Below, piece by piece: positions 8,824 to 16,619 of a stretch of DNA of 64,000 nt. Both the position numbers and the translations under genes were made by a program. This DNA comes from Actinomadura macrotermitis (GTDB lineage Bacteria; Actinomycetota; Actinomycetes; Streptosporangiales; Streptosporangiaceae). The stretch spans positions 1,302,001 to 1,366,000 of the forward strand of contig NZ_WEGH01000003.1 of the NCBI RefSeq assembly GCF_009604375.1. Reading direction: 5' to 3'. How positions within the stretch are numbered: the stretch's first letter is position 1; each line of letters begins with the position of its first letter. The notes beneath the pieces are model-generated. The model saw only the letters and a list, made by a program, of their open reading frames with translations, searched no databases and was not told the DNA's origin.

Positions 8824-9892
8824 GTCCCACGAATCCCACCCGATCGCGCACGATCTCCATGTTGCGCCGCGCGACGGCCCCGGCCCGCTCCGCGCCCTGG
8901 GCGAGCAGCCGGTCCAGCTGCTCCTCGTCGGCCAGCAGCTTCTGGGTGCGCTCGCGGATCGGCGTGAAGGTGTCCAGCACCAGCTCGGCCAGGTCCTTCT
9001 TGAACTGGCCGTAACCCGACCCGGCGTAGCGGGCCTCGATGTCGGCGTACGACGTCTCGCCGAGCGCGGCGTAGATGCGCATCAGGTTGGTGACGCCGGC
9101 CTTGTTCTCCTCGTCGTAGCGCACCTCGGTGCCGGTGTCGGTGACCGCGCGCATGATCTTCTTGCGCATCGGGCCGGGCTCCTCCAGCACGTCCAGGATG
9201 CCCTGCGGCGAGGACGCCGACTTGCTCATCTTGGCGGCCGGCTCCTGCAGGTCGGTGATCTTGGCGGCGGTCTCGGGGATGTAGGCCGCCGGCGGCACGA
9301 ACGTCTCGCCGAAGCGGTGGTTGAACCGCTGCGCCAGGTCGCGGGTCAGCTCCAGGTGCTGGCGCTGGTCCTCGCCGACCGGGACCTGGAAGACCCGCTC
9401 CCCCGGCCCCGCCTCCGGCGAGTACAGCAGGATGTCGGCGGCCTGCAGGATCGGGTAGGTGAACAGCCCGACGCTGGCGGCCGACGCGCCCTGCTTGGCC
9501 GACTTGTCCTTGAACTGGGTCATCCGGCTCGCCTCGCCGAAGCCGGTGAGGCAGCTCAGCACCCAGGCCAGCTCGGCGTGCTCGGGGACGTGGCTCTGCA
9601 CGAACAGGGTGGAGCGGTCCTGGTCCAGGCCCATCGCCAGCAGCTGCGCGGCCGACACCCGGGTGCGGCGGCGCAGCAGCGCCGGGTCGTGCTCGACGGT
9701 GATCGCGTGCAGGTCGACCACACAGTAGAACGCCTCGTGGGAGTCCTGCAGCGCCACCCACTGCCGCAGCGCGCCCAGGTAGTTGCCGAGGTGGAAGGAG
9801 TCGGCGGTCGGCTGGATGCCCGACAGGACGCGCGGCGTGACGGGGCCGCCCGGGACGGGCGCTTCGGGGCTGGACGCTTCAGGCATGTGCAC
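8813..9892 (-). CDS. trpS: tryptophanyl-tRNA synthetase
   Basis: This 359-residue class I aminoacyl-tRNA synthetase charges tRNA-Trp. The HIGH-type motif is HLGN (34-37, in SGIQPTADSFHLGNYLG) and the KMSKS loop is intact at 221-225. GEDQRQHLELTRDLAQRFN is the usual TrpRS segment. The length matches the bacterial enzyme. The start is GTG at 9892, with an in-frame ATG two codons later. It heads a minus-strand unit with the 2H phosphoesterase and YihY genes, and a CBS-domain gene lies just upstream, 12 bp away, on the same strand. No tRNA-sensing leader was seen. Confidence 0.96.
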   Translation of the reverse strand: MHMPEASSPEAPVPGGPVTPRVLSGIQPTADSFHLGNYLGALRQWVALQDSHEAFYCVVDLHAITVEHDPALLRRRTRVSAAQLLAMGLDQDRSTLFVQSHVPEHAELAWVLSCLTGFGEASRMTQFKDKSAKQGASAASVGLFTYPILQAADILLYSPEAGPGERVFQVPVGEDQRQHLELTRDLAQRFNHRFGETFVPPAAYIPETAAKITDLQEPAAKMSKSASSPQGILDVLEEPGPMRKKIMRAVTDTGTEVRYDEENKAGVTNLMRIYAALGETSYADIEARYAGSGYGQFKKDLAELVLDTFTPIRERTQKLLADEEQLDRLLAQGAERAGAVARRNMEIVRDRVGFVGRGR

Positions 9893-9904
9893 GGTTCGAT
9901 TCTC

Positions 9905-10858
9905 TCAGGCCCCGTCCGGGGCGGCGTCGCCGGTGGCGGGGCCCGCCGCGGCGGGCGGGCCCCCCTCTGCTGTGACGCCCCCGCGCACGGGGGTGTTCGT
10001 ACCGGCCTTGGGCGGCGTGACGCGCACGCGGGCGATCCGGCGGCCGTCCATCCGGGCGACCACCAGGCGGCGCCCGGCGGCCTGCACCGCGTCGCCCTCG
10101 GCGGGCACCCGGCCGAGCACGGCCATGATGTGCCCGGCGACGGTCTCGTACGGCCCGGCGGGCAGCCGGAGCCCGGTCTCGGCGGCGAAGGCGTCCAGGT
10201 TGAGCAGGCCGTCGACCTCCACCACGCCGTCGTGCAGGCGCCGCGCCTGCGCGTCCTGGACATCATATTCGTCGCGGATGTCGCCGATCAGCTCCTCGAC
10301 CAGGTCCTCCAGCGTGACGATCCCGGCGGTGCCGCCGTACTCGTCCAGCACGATCGCCAGGTGGCACTGCTCGCGCCGCATCTCCGACAGCACCGGCAGC
10401 ACCCGCTGCCAGGCGGGCAGGAACTTCACCGGCCGCACCAGCTCCCCGACCGGGACCTGCCGGTCGGCGACCTCGGGCACCAGCAGGTCCCGGATGTGCA
10501 CGAACCCGATCACCTCGTCGTGCGAGCCGCGGCACACCGGGAACCGCGAGTGCGGGCTGCCCGCGGCGATCCGGGCGGCCGCCGCCAGCGGCAGCTCCGC
10601 GTCCAGGAACTCCACCTCGGTGCGCGGCACCAGCACCTCGCGCAGCGGCCGGTCCCCGGCGGCGAACACCCTGCCCACGAGCGCGCGCTCCTCGGCGGTG
10701 AGGCGGGTGTTCTCCGCGACGAGCGCGGCCATCAGCTCGGCGGTCGGCTCCTCGCGCAGCGCCCGCGGGTCGCCGCCGCCGAGCCGCACCGCCAGGTCGG
10801 TGGACCGCGACAGCAGCCACACCAGCGGGACGGCGGCGCGCCGTGGCCTCTGCTCCAT
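9905..10858 (-). CDS. CorC/HlyC-like CBS-pair protein lacking the membrane domain
   Basis: This 317-residue protein has a CBS pair (about residues 70-185; PRTEVEFLDAELPLAAAARI and FVHIRDLLVPE), the hinge HLAIVLDEYGGTAGIVTLEDLVEELIGDI, and a C-terminal CorC_HlyC domain (VVEVDGLLNLDAFAAETGLRLP). These are the cytoplasmic parts of CNNM/CorC magnesium transporters. The family's N-terminal four-helix DUF21 domain is missing. Only its last amphipathic piece (PLVWLLSRSTDLAVRL) remains, and galE begins upstream on the other strand, leaving no room. The ATG at 10858 has GGGGAAG upstream; an in-frame start at 10927 is possible. It is either a soluble regulatory protein or a truncated gene. Confidence 0.82.
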   Translation of the reverse strand: MEQRPRRAAVPLVWLLSRSTDLAVRLGGGDPRALREEPTAELMAALVAENTRLTAEERALVGRVFAAGDRPLREVLVPRTEVEFLDAELPLAAAARIAAGSPHSRFPVCRGSHDEVIGFVHIRDLLVPEVADRQVPVGELVRPVKFLPAWQRVLPVLSEMRREQCHLAIVLDEYGGTAGIVTLEDLVEELIGDIRDEYDVQDAQARRLHDGVVEVDGLLNLDAFAAETGLRLPAGPYETVAGHIMAVLGRVPAEGDAVQAAGRRLVVARMDGRRIARVRVTPPKAGTNTPVRGGVTAEGGPPAAAGPATGDAAPDGA

Positions 10859-10950
10859 GAGGCTTTTCTTCCCCGTGGAGCCGGGCCGATAGCCTGGACG
10901 CCTCCCGCGCACGCCCTTCCCCAGCATCTCGATCTCTCGGAGGTTCGCCT

Positions 10951-11904
10951 GTGAAGCTGCTCGTCACCGGAGGCGCCGGCTACATCGGCAGCGTGGTCTC
11001 GGCCCAGCTGCTGGCCGCCGGCCACGAGGTGGTCGTCCTGGACGACCTGTCCACCGGGCACGCCGACGCGGTCCCGCCGGGCGCGCGGCTGGAGCGCGGC
11101 ACGCTGCGCGAGCGCGCGTCCGAGGTGCTGGAGGGCGCCGGGTTCGACGCGGTGCTGCACTTCGCGGCCAAGTCCCTGGTCGGCGAGTCGGTGCAGAAGC
11201 CCGGCCTGTACTGGGACAAGAACCTCGGCGAGTCGCTGGCGCTGCTGGACGCGATGCGCCGGGCCGGCGTGGACAAGATCGTGTTCTCGTCGACGGCGGC
11301 GACCTACGGCGAGCCGGAGTCGACCCCGATCCTGGAGACCGACCCGACCCGCCCGACCAACCCCTACGGCGCGTCCAAGCTGGCCATCGACACCGCGCTC
11401 ACCGAGTCGGCGCGGCTGCACGGCCTCGGCGCGGTGTCGCTGCGCTACTTCAACGTGGCGGGCGCGCACGGGGCGCAGGGCGAGCGGCACGCGGTGGAGA
11501 CGCACCTGATCCCGAACGTGCTGAAGGTCGCGCTCGGCGAGCGCGCGTCGGTGCAGCTGTTCGGCGAGGACTATCCGACGCCCGACGGCACCTGTGTCCG
11601 CGACTACGTGCACGTGGTCGACCTCGGCGCCGCACACCTGCTGGCGCTGGACGCCTGCGCGCCCGGCTCCCACCAGATCTTCAACCTCGGCAGCGGTACC
11701 GGCTACTCGGTCCGCGACGTGGTGGAGGTGTGCCGGCGGGTGACCGGGCACCCGATCCCGGCCGAGGTGAGCCCGCGCCGCCCCGGCGACCCGGCGGTGC
11801 TGGTGGCCTCGTCCGCCAAGATCGAGGCGGCGCTCGGCTGGAAGCCCGAGCGCGACCTGACCGCCATGGTCACCGACGCCTGGGCCTTCGCGCAGTCCCG
11901 GTGA
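10951..11904 (+). CDS. galE: UDP-glucose 4-epimerase
   Basis: This 317-residue short-chain dehydrogenase/epimerase interconverts UDP-galactose and UDP-glucose. It has the NAD-binding TGGAGYIG (6-13), the substrate serine region VFSSTAATYG (111-120) and the catalytic YGASK (Tyr139, Lys143). The NPYGASK and RYFNVAGAHG segments are typical of GalE. The GTG start at 10951 has CGGAGG upstream. It overlaps galK in the TGATG arrangement, so the two are translationally coupled. No galT is present in the window, so the uridylyltransferase would have to be elsewhere. Confidence 0.94.
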   Translation: MKLLVTGGAGYIGSVVSAQLLAAGHEVVVLDDLSTGHADAVPPGARLERGTLRERASEVLEGAGFDAVLHFAAKSLVGESVQKPGLYWDKNLGESLALLDAMRRAGVDKIVFSSTAATYGEPESTPILETDPTRPTNPYGASKLAIDTALTESARLHGLGAVSLRYFNVAGAHGAQGERHAVETHLIPNVLKVALGERASVQLFGEDYPTPDGTCVRDYVHVVDLGAAHLLALDACAPGSHQIFNLGSGTGYSVRDVVEVCRRVTGHPIPAEVSPRRPGDPAVLVASSAKIEAALGWKPERDLTAMVTDAWAFAQSR

Positions 11905-13088
11905 TGCGGTTCCTGCGCCGTCCCCGGCCCGCGCCCGAGCCGCGCCGGGCCCCCGACCCTGTCGACGCCGACACGCTCGCCGCCGCCTTCACCGAGGCGT
12001 ATCAGCGGCCGCCCGAGGGCGTGTGGCGCGCCCCGGGCCGGATCAACCTGATCGGCGAGCACACCGACTACAACGACGGGCTGGTGCTGCCGTTCGCGCT
12101 CCCGCGCGGCGTGTGGGCGGCGGCGGCCCGGCGCGACGACGACGTCGTCGAGGTCCGCTCGCTGCAGGCCGCCGGCCAGGGCGCGGCGGCCGGTCCCGGC
12201 GACCGCGTCACCGGCTGGGCCGCCTACCCGGCCGGGGTCGCCGAGCTGCTGCGCGAGCACGGCGTGCGCGGCGCGTCGCTGCTGTTCGACTCGGACCTGC
12301 CGCAGGGCGCGGGCCTGGCGTCGTCGGCGGCGCTGGAGTGCGCGGCGGCCGTCGCGCTCTGCGACCTGTACGGGATCGACCTGGAGCGGGCCGAGCTGGC
12401 GCGGCTGGCGCAGCGCGCCGAGAACGACTACGCCGGTGTGCCGTGCGGGCCGATGGACCAGGCGGCGTCGCTGCTGTGCGAGGCGGGCCGCGCGCTGCTG
12501 CTGGACTGCCGCAGCGGCCTGTCGGGGCGGGTGCCGTTCGACCCGGCGGCGGCGGGGCTGACGCTGCTGGCCGTCGACACCGGCGCCCGGCACGCGCTGA
12601 CCGGCGGCGAGTACGCGAACCGCCGCGCCGAGTGCGAGCGCGCCGCCGAAGAGCTCGGCGTCGCGGCGCTGCGCGACGTCACCGACCTGGCCGGGGCCCT
12701 GTCGACGCTGGACGATCCGGTGCTGCGGCGCCGCGTCCAGCACGTCGTCACCGAGAACCACCGCGTCGAGGCCGCCGCGGGCCTGCTGCGGGCGGGCGCG
12801 GTCGCCGAGCTCGGCGCGATGCTGACGGCCTCGCACCTGTCGCTGCGCGACCAGTTCCAGGTGTCGTGGCCCGAGGCGGACGCGGCGCTGGACGCGGCGC
12901 TGCGCGCGGGCGCCCGCGGCGGCCGCATGGTCGGCGCGGGCTTCGGCGGCTCGGTGATCGTCCTGGTCGCCCAGGACCGCGCCGACCGGGTCCGCGCGGC
13001 CATCGCCACCGCCTACACCACCCGCACGTGGCCGTCGCCCCTCTTCCTGGAGGCCCTGCCCTCCGCAGGGGCCGGCCGCGTCCGCTAG
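11904..13088 (+). CDS. galK: galactokinase
   Basis: This 394-residue GHMP kinase phosphorylates galactose at C1. The galactokinase signature GRINLIGEHTDYN spans residues 45-57. The ATP-binding LPQGAGLASSAALE motif and the C-terminal GRMVGAGFGGSVIVL loop are intact. NDYAGVPCGPMDQ gives the substrate-binding aspartate. The ATG overlaps the galE stop codon. A Pro/Arg-rich stretch of about 20 residues precedes the conserved domain. The last four bases overlap the end of the convergent DUF11 gene. Confidence 0.95.
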   Translation: MRFLRRPRPAPEPRRAPDPVDADTLAAAFTEAYQRPPEGVWRAPGRINLIGEHTDYNDGLVLPFALPRGVWAAAARRDDDVVEVRSLQAAGQGAAAGPGDRVTGWAAYPAGVAELLREHGVRGASLLFDSDLPQGAGLASSAALECAAAVALCDLYGIDLERAELARLAQRAENDYAGVPCGPMDQAASLLCEAGRALLLDCRSGLSGRVPFDPAAAGLTLLAVDTGARHALTGGEYANRRAECERAAEELGVAALRDVTDLAGALSTLDDPVLRRRVQHVVTENHRVEAAAGLLRAGAVAELGAMLTASHLSLRDQFQVSWPEADAALDAALRAGARGGRMVGAGFGGSVIVLVAQDRADRVRAAIATAYTTRTWPSPLFLEALPSAGAGRVR

Positions 13089-13909
13089 CCCTTCAGCTCG
13101 GTGGTGGCGGTGTTGTTGGCGGGCTCGGTGTCGCCGGTGTCGGTGTCGACGGCGGCGACCAGGCGCCGCGCGACCGGGGCGGGCAGGACGACCGTGCGCA
13201 CCATGCGGGTCTGGCCCGGGCCGAGGGGGCCGAGCTCGCAGCGCTGGAACTGGTCGTGGCCGGTCTCGCGGACGGTGCGGCAGTGGTCGGCGGCCGAGGT
13301 CATCAGCCGCGCCCCGTACGCGCCGAGGTTCAGCACGACCTGCCCGGCGGGGTGGCGGCCCTGGTTGCGGACGGCCAGGTGGACCGGCCTCGGCCCGCCG
13401 CGCTGGGTCGGGCGGCCCACGGCCGGCCGGACGGTCACGTCGGTGCCCGGCGCGAGCGGTGTGCTGAGGGCGGCGCGGTCGTTGTGGGCGGCCGGGTCGG
13501 CGGTGGCCGACCGGACCCGCGCGGTGGCGCGCAGCGGCCCGGTGGCGTCCGGCGCGACGATCCCGCGGACCTGCACGGCGCGCTTCTCCCCCGGGGCCAG
13601 CGCGGGGAACCGGCAGCGCAGCCGGTTGCCCGGCCGCTCCCGGCAGTCGGGGGTGTCCAGCCCCATCACCTCGACGCCGCGCGGGAGCGCGAACGTCGCC
13701 GTGACGTCGCGGGCGCCGGCCGGCCCGTCGTTGCGGACGGTGAGGGTGTAGTCGGCCTCGCGGCCCGCCGTCGCGCTGCGCGGCCCGGCCAGCGAGACGC
13801 CCAGGTCGGCGCCGCGGCCGAAGGCCTGCGCCGGATCCGCCGCGGGCAGGAGCACCGCGATGGCGGAGCCGTAGACGGCAAGAAGGCGAACGGCCAGAAC
13901 CCGACCCAT
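13085..13909 (-). CDS. secreted DUF11/CARDB-like repeat protein
   Basis: This is a 274-residue exported protein. The N-terminus (MGRVLAVRLLAVYGSAIAVLL, with cleavage expected after AQA) is a signal peptide. Two immunoglobulin-like beta domains follow: the first begins ADLGVSLAGPRSATAGREADYTLTVRNDGP and ends in DPAAHNDRA (read in segments); the second has VHLAVRNQGRHPAGQVVLNL and ends TEPANNTATT. The N-x-N/D endings are typical of DUF11 domains. No cell-wall anchor or transmembrane tail is present, so it is probably released or loosely wall-associated. Its role is unknown. The ATG at 13909 has GGGGA upstream. Confidence 0.85.
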   Translation of the reverse strand: MGRVLAVRLLAVYGSAIAVLLPAADPAQAFGRGADLGVSLAGPRSATAGREADYTLTVRNDGPAGARDVTATFALPRGVEVMGLDTPDCRERPGNRLRCRFPALAPGEKRAVQVRGIVAPDATGPLRATARVRSATADPAAHNDRAALSTPLAPGTDVTVRPAVGRPTQRGGPRPVHLAVRNQGRHPAGQVVLNLGAYGARLMTSAADHCRTVRETGHDQFQRCELGPLGPGQTRMVRTVVLPAPVARRLVAAVDTDTGDTEPANNTATTELKG

Positions 13910-13933
13910 GGTGAACGTCCCCGAAATGAAGGG

Positions 13934-13957
13934 GGCGCGTCCGAGACGGGACGCGCC
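13934..13957. terminator. hairpin between the TPR gene and the DUF11 gene
   Basis: Arms GGCGCGTCC and GGACGCGCC pair perfectly around a six-base loop. It lies about 70 bp beyond the TPR stop codon, where it could end the Hsp90-TPR transcript. It is also in the leader of the DUF11 gene, 25 bp upstream of its start, so a leader structure is an alternative. Confidence 0.35.
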
Positions 13958-14027
13958 GCAACCTCTGAATCCCGTATGCGGAACGCAGTGTACCGGTTAC
14001 AGAGCGCCGTTTCCGGGAGACACGCGG

Positions 14028-16619
14028 TCAGCCCTCCAATGCCTCCCGCAGGTTCTCGCGCAGGCCGGACGCCTCCTGCACCGCGCCGTCCTCGCCCAGG
14101 GACGTGAAGCCCGCGATGGCCCGGTCCACGAGCTCCAGGGCCTCGGCCAGGTCGCCGGCGTTGGCCAGCAGGCGCGCGTTGTCGTAGTCGACCAGCGCGG
14201 TCTCCCAGGTCAGCGCGGGCCCGTTGTCGCGCGGCAGGTCGTCCAGGGCGGTGCGCGCGCGGGCGATCTGGTTCATCGCCTCGTCCGGCTGGTGGCTCCA
14301 CCACCGGCACATCGCGCCGCGCCGCAGGGCACGGACGGCGCCGTAGGGGTCGCCGCCCTCGGCGAAGCGCGCGGCGGCCTCGGCGAACCGCTCGGCGGCC
14401 TCCTCGTCCTTGTCCAGCCGGGTCAGGACCTCCGCGGCCAGTTCCAGGAAGCTTCCCTTGCCGGCAGGGTGTTCTTCCGCCTCGGCCAGCGCGGCGAACG
14501 AGTCGGCGGCCTGCGGCTCGCCGAGCTCGCGCTGGGCGTGCGCGACGATCAGCCGGCCGCGCCGCTCGGTGTCGGGGTCGCCGAGCGCGGGCAGGTCGGG
14601 CAGCGCCTGCTCGGCGACCTCGGCCGCCTCCAGGTGGCGGCCGGTCCCGTAGTAGGCGGCGGCGAGCTCCACGCGGGCGTGCGTCGCCTGCGGGGCCGCG
14701 CCGAGCGCGGTGTAGCCCGCGACGGCCTCGGCCAGGTCGGCGGCCGCGTCCGCCGGGCGGTCCAAGGCGAGCAGCAGGCTGCCGCGCTCGGCGTGCGCGA
14801 TCGTGCGGAACGGGCCGGACGCGTGCGCGACGGCGTCGTCGAGGGCGGGCAGCGCCTCGGCGCGATCGCCGTCGGGGTGGCGCGCGTGGAGCTGGCCGAG
14901 CAGCAGGCTCGCCTCGGCCATGGTCTCCTCGTCCTCGGCGGCGGCGCGGCACTCGCGCAGCACGTCCATCGCCTCGGCGATCTTGTCCAGCTCCAGCAGC
15001 GCCTTGCCGCGCAGCAGCAGGACGGCGGCCCCGTCGGCGCCGTCCAGCAGGCCGAGCGCGTCGGCGGGGCGCTGCTGCGCCAGGCGCGCGGACGCCAGCC
15101 GCAGCCGGGCCGCCTGCGCGCGGTCGGCGTCGGCGGCGTGCTCGTCCAGGTAGGCGACGGCCTCTTCCATGAGGGCCGTGCCCTTCTCGTCGTCGCCCTC
15201 CTGGAACAGCAGCATGCCGAGCCGGCCGCGCACCGAGTGCAGGCGCTCGGAGTCGCCCATCACCTCGAACAGCGCGATGGCGCTCTCCCAGGAGGCCGCC
15301 GCAGCGGCGGGCTCGCCGCGCGAGAGCCACTCGATGCCCTGGCCGTCGAGCCGGCACGCCCGCTGGTGCATGGTGGGCTCCGCGCCCGCCGCCTCCAGCT
15401 CGTCGTAGCGGGCCCAGGCCGCCAGCGCCGCCGCCATCTCGCGCGCCTTCCAGTGCGCGTCGGCCAGCTCCAGCGCCGCGCCGAGGTCCTGCACGGGCGC
15501 CAGGTCGGGGACGACCGGCTCGGGGCGCCGCTGCGGCGCCGGCCGGTCGCCGGTCAGCGGCAGGTGCGCCACGTACGGCTCGGCGTCCAGGATCTCCCGG
15601 ATGATCTCGCCCTGGCGGGGCGTGCCGTTGCGGGCGTCGAACCGGCCCGCCAGCTCGGCCGCCCGCGCCGCCAGCTCCTCGCGCAGCGCCCCGGCCGTGG
15701 TCTTCTCACCGGGGCGGCGGGTCAGCGGGTGCGCGCCGTCGACCCGGCCGAGCAGCAGCGCGGCCGACGCGGCGAACCGCATCGCCGCGTGCGGGCTCGG
15801 CGCCCGGTCCAGCCACGCCACGTGCCGCTGGACGATCTCCAGCCCGCGCGCCTCGTTGCCCGTCCGGGCGCAGAACTCCACGTGCTCGCCGATCGTGCCG
15901 AGCTCGCTCAGCTGCGTCCGGATCTGCCGGTAGGCGCGCAGGTGCGCGACGCGGGCCTCCTCCAGCCGGCCGAGGCGCAGGTACACCGGCAGCAGCGTGG
16001 TGAGGATGTCGGCCGGCTGCTCGGTGCAGCTCAGCTCCTCGCTCAGGATCGGCTCGGCGACGGCCAGCGCGTCGTCGTCGCGGCGCCGCCAGGCCAGGTA
16101 GTCGGCCTTGGCGCTCGGGTCGCAGCCCGCGCAGTCCGACAGCCGGTCGCGCGGGGTGGCGTGCCACAGGCCGTACCAGCGGTCGGCCTCGGCCTCGTCC
16201 CCCAGATGCTGGGCGACGCGCGTCCGGCGGGCGTGCACGGCCTGCAGGCTGTGCCCGCCGAGGCGGTAGCGGCGCTCCATGTCGTCCAGCACCGCCCGGG
16301 TGCGGTCCAGCGGCACCTCGGGGAACAGCGTCATCGAGTGGACGATCCACTTGAACTGCCACAGCAGGTGGTGCTCGGCGTGCTCGCCGACCTCGCCGGG
16401 CGCGGCGTCGAAGTCGGCCAGGCACCGGCTGAACGTGGTGAACGTCTTGATCGGCTCGCCGCCGTACTGGTAGGCGGTGCCGAGCTCCATCCGGGCCCGG
16501 AAGACCAGCTCGCGGTCGCCGGTCTCCTCGGCGCGGCGCACCGCCTCCTCGGTGAGGACCGTGCGGGCCTCGCCGTAGGGCAGCGCGTACGCCCGCTGCA
16601 TCAGCTCGTCGACGCTCAT
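14028..16619 (-). CDS. large tetratricopeptide-repeat protein coupled to Hsp90-family ATPase
   Basis: This 863-residue cytoplasmic protein is built almost entirely of alpha-helical TPR-type repeats, recognisable by recurring W/L-G-Y-A-P spacing, for example AASWESAIALFEVMGDSERL, ALLEEA-like EKGTALMEEAVAYLDEH and AQRELGEPQAADSFAALAEA. There is no signal peptide or membrane segment. A Cys pair (LSDCAGCDPSAK) lies near residue 190, and a less regular linker near 395-420 is rich in Pro/Arg. The ATG at 16619 overlaps the stop codon of the Hsp90-family gene (ATGA), so the two proteins are made in step. TPR domains are classic Hsp90 partners, which makes it a likely co-chaperone or client adaptor. 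That function is inferred from context. Confidence 0.85.
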   Translation of the reverse strand: MSVDELMQRAYALPYGEARTVLTEEAVRRAEETGDRELVFRARMELGTAYQYGGEPIKTFTTFSRCLADFDAAPGEVGEHAEHHLLWQFKWIVHSMTLFPEVPLDRTRAVLDDMERRYRLGGHSLQAVHARRTRVAQHLGDEAEADRWYGLWHATPRDRLSDCAGCDPSAKADYLAWRRRDDDALAVAEPILSEELSCTEQPADILTTLLPVYLRLGRLEEARVAHLRAYRQIRTQLSELGTIGEHVEFCARTGNEARGLEIVQRHVAWLDRAPSPHAAMRFAASAALLLGRVDGAHPLTRRPGEKTTAGALREELAARAAELAGRFDARNGTPRQGEIIREILDAEPYVAHLPLTGDRPAPQRRPEPVVPDLAPVQDLGAALELADAHWKAREMAAALAAWARYDELEAAGAEPTMHQRACRLDGQGIEWLSRGEPAAAAASWESAIALFEVMGDSERLHSVRGRLGMLLFQEGDDEKGTALMEEAVAYLDEHAADADRAQAARLRLASARLAQQRPADALGLLDGADGAAVLLLRGKALLELDKIAEAMDVLRECRAAAEDEETMAEASLLLGQLHARHPDGDRAEALPALDDAVAHASGPFRTIAHAERGSLLLALDRPADAAADLAEAVAGYTALGAAPQATHARVELAAAYYGTGRHLEAAEVAEQALPDLPALGDPDTERRGRLIVAHAQRELGEPQAADSFAALAEAEEHPAGKGSFLELAAEVLTRLDKDEEAAERFAEAAARFAEGGDPYGAVRALRRGAMCRWWSHQPDEAMNQIARARTALDDLPRDNGPALTWETALVDYDNARLLANAGDLAEALELVDRAIAGFTSLGEDGAVQEASGLRENLREALEG

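Noticed and set aside
9886..9905. Sequence like a tRNA T-loop (GGTTCGATTC) before trpS
   Set aside because: No acceptor, D or anticodon stems could be folded around it, so it is not a tRNA gene.
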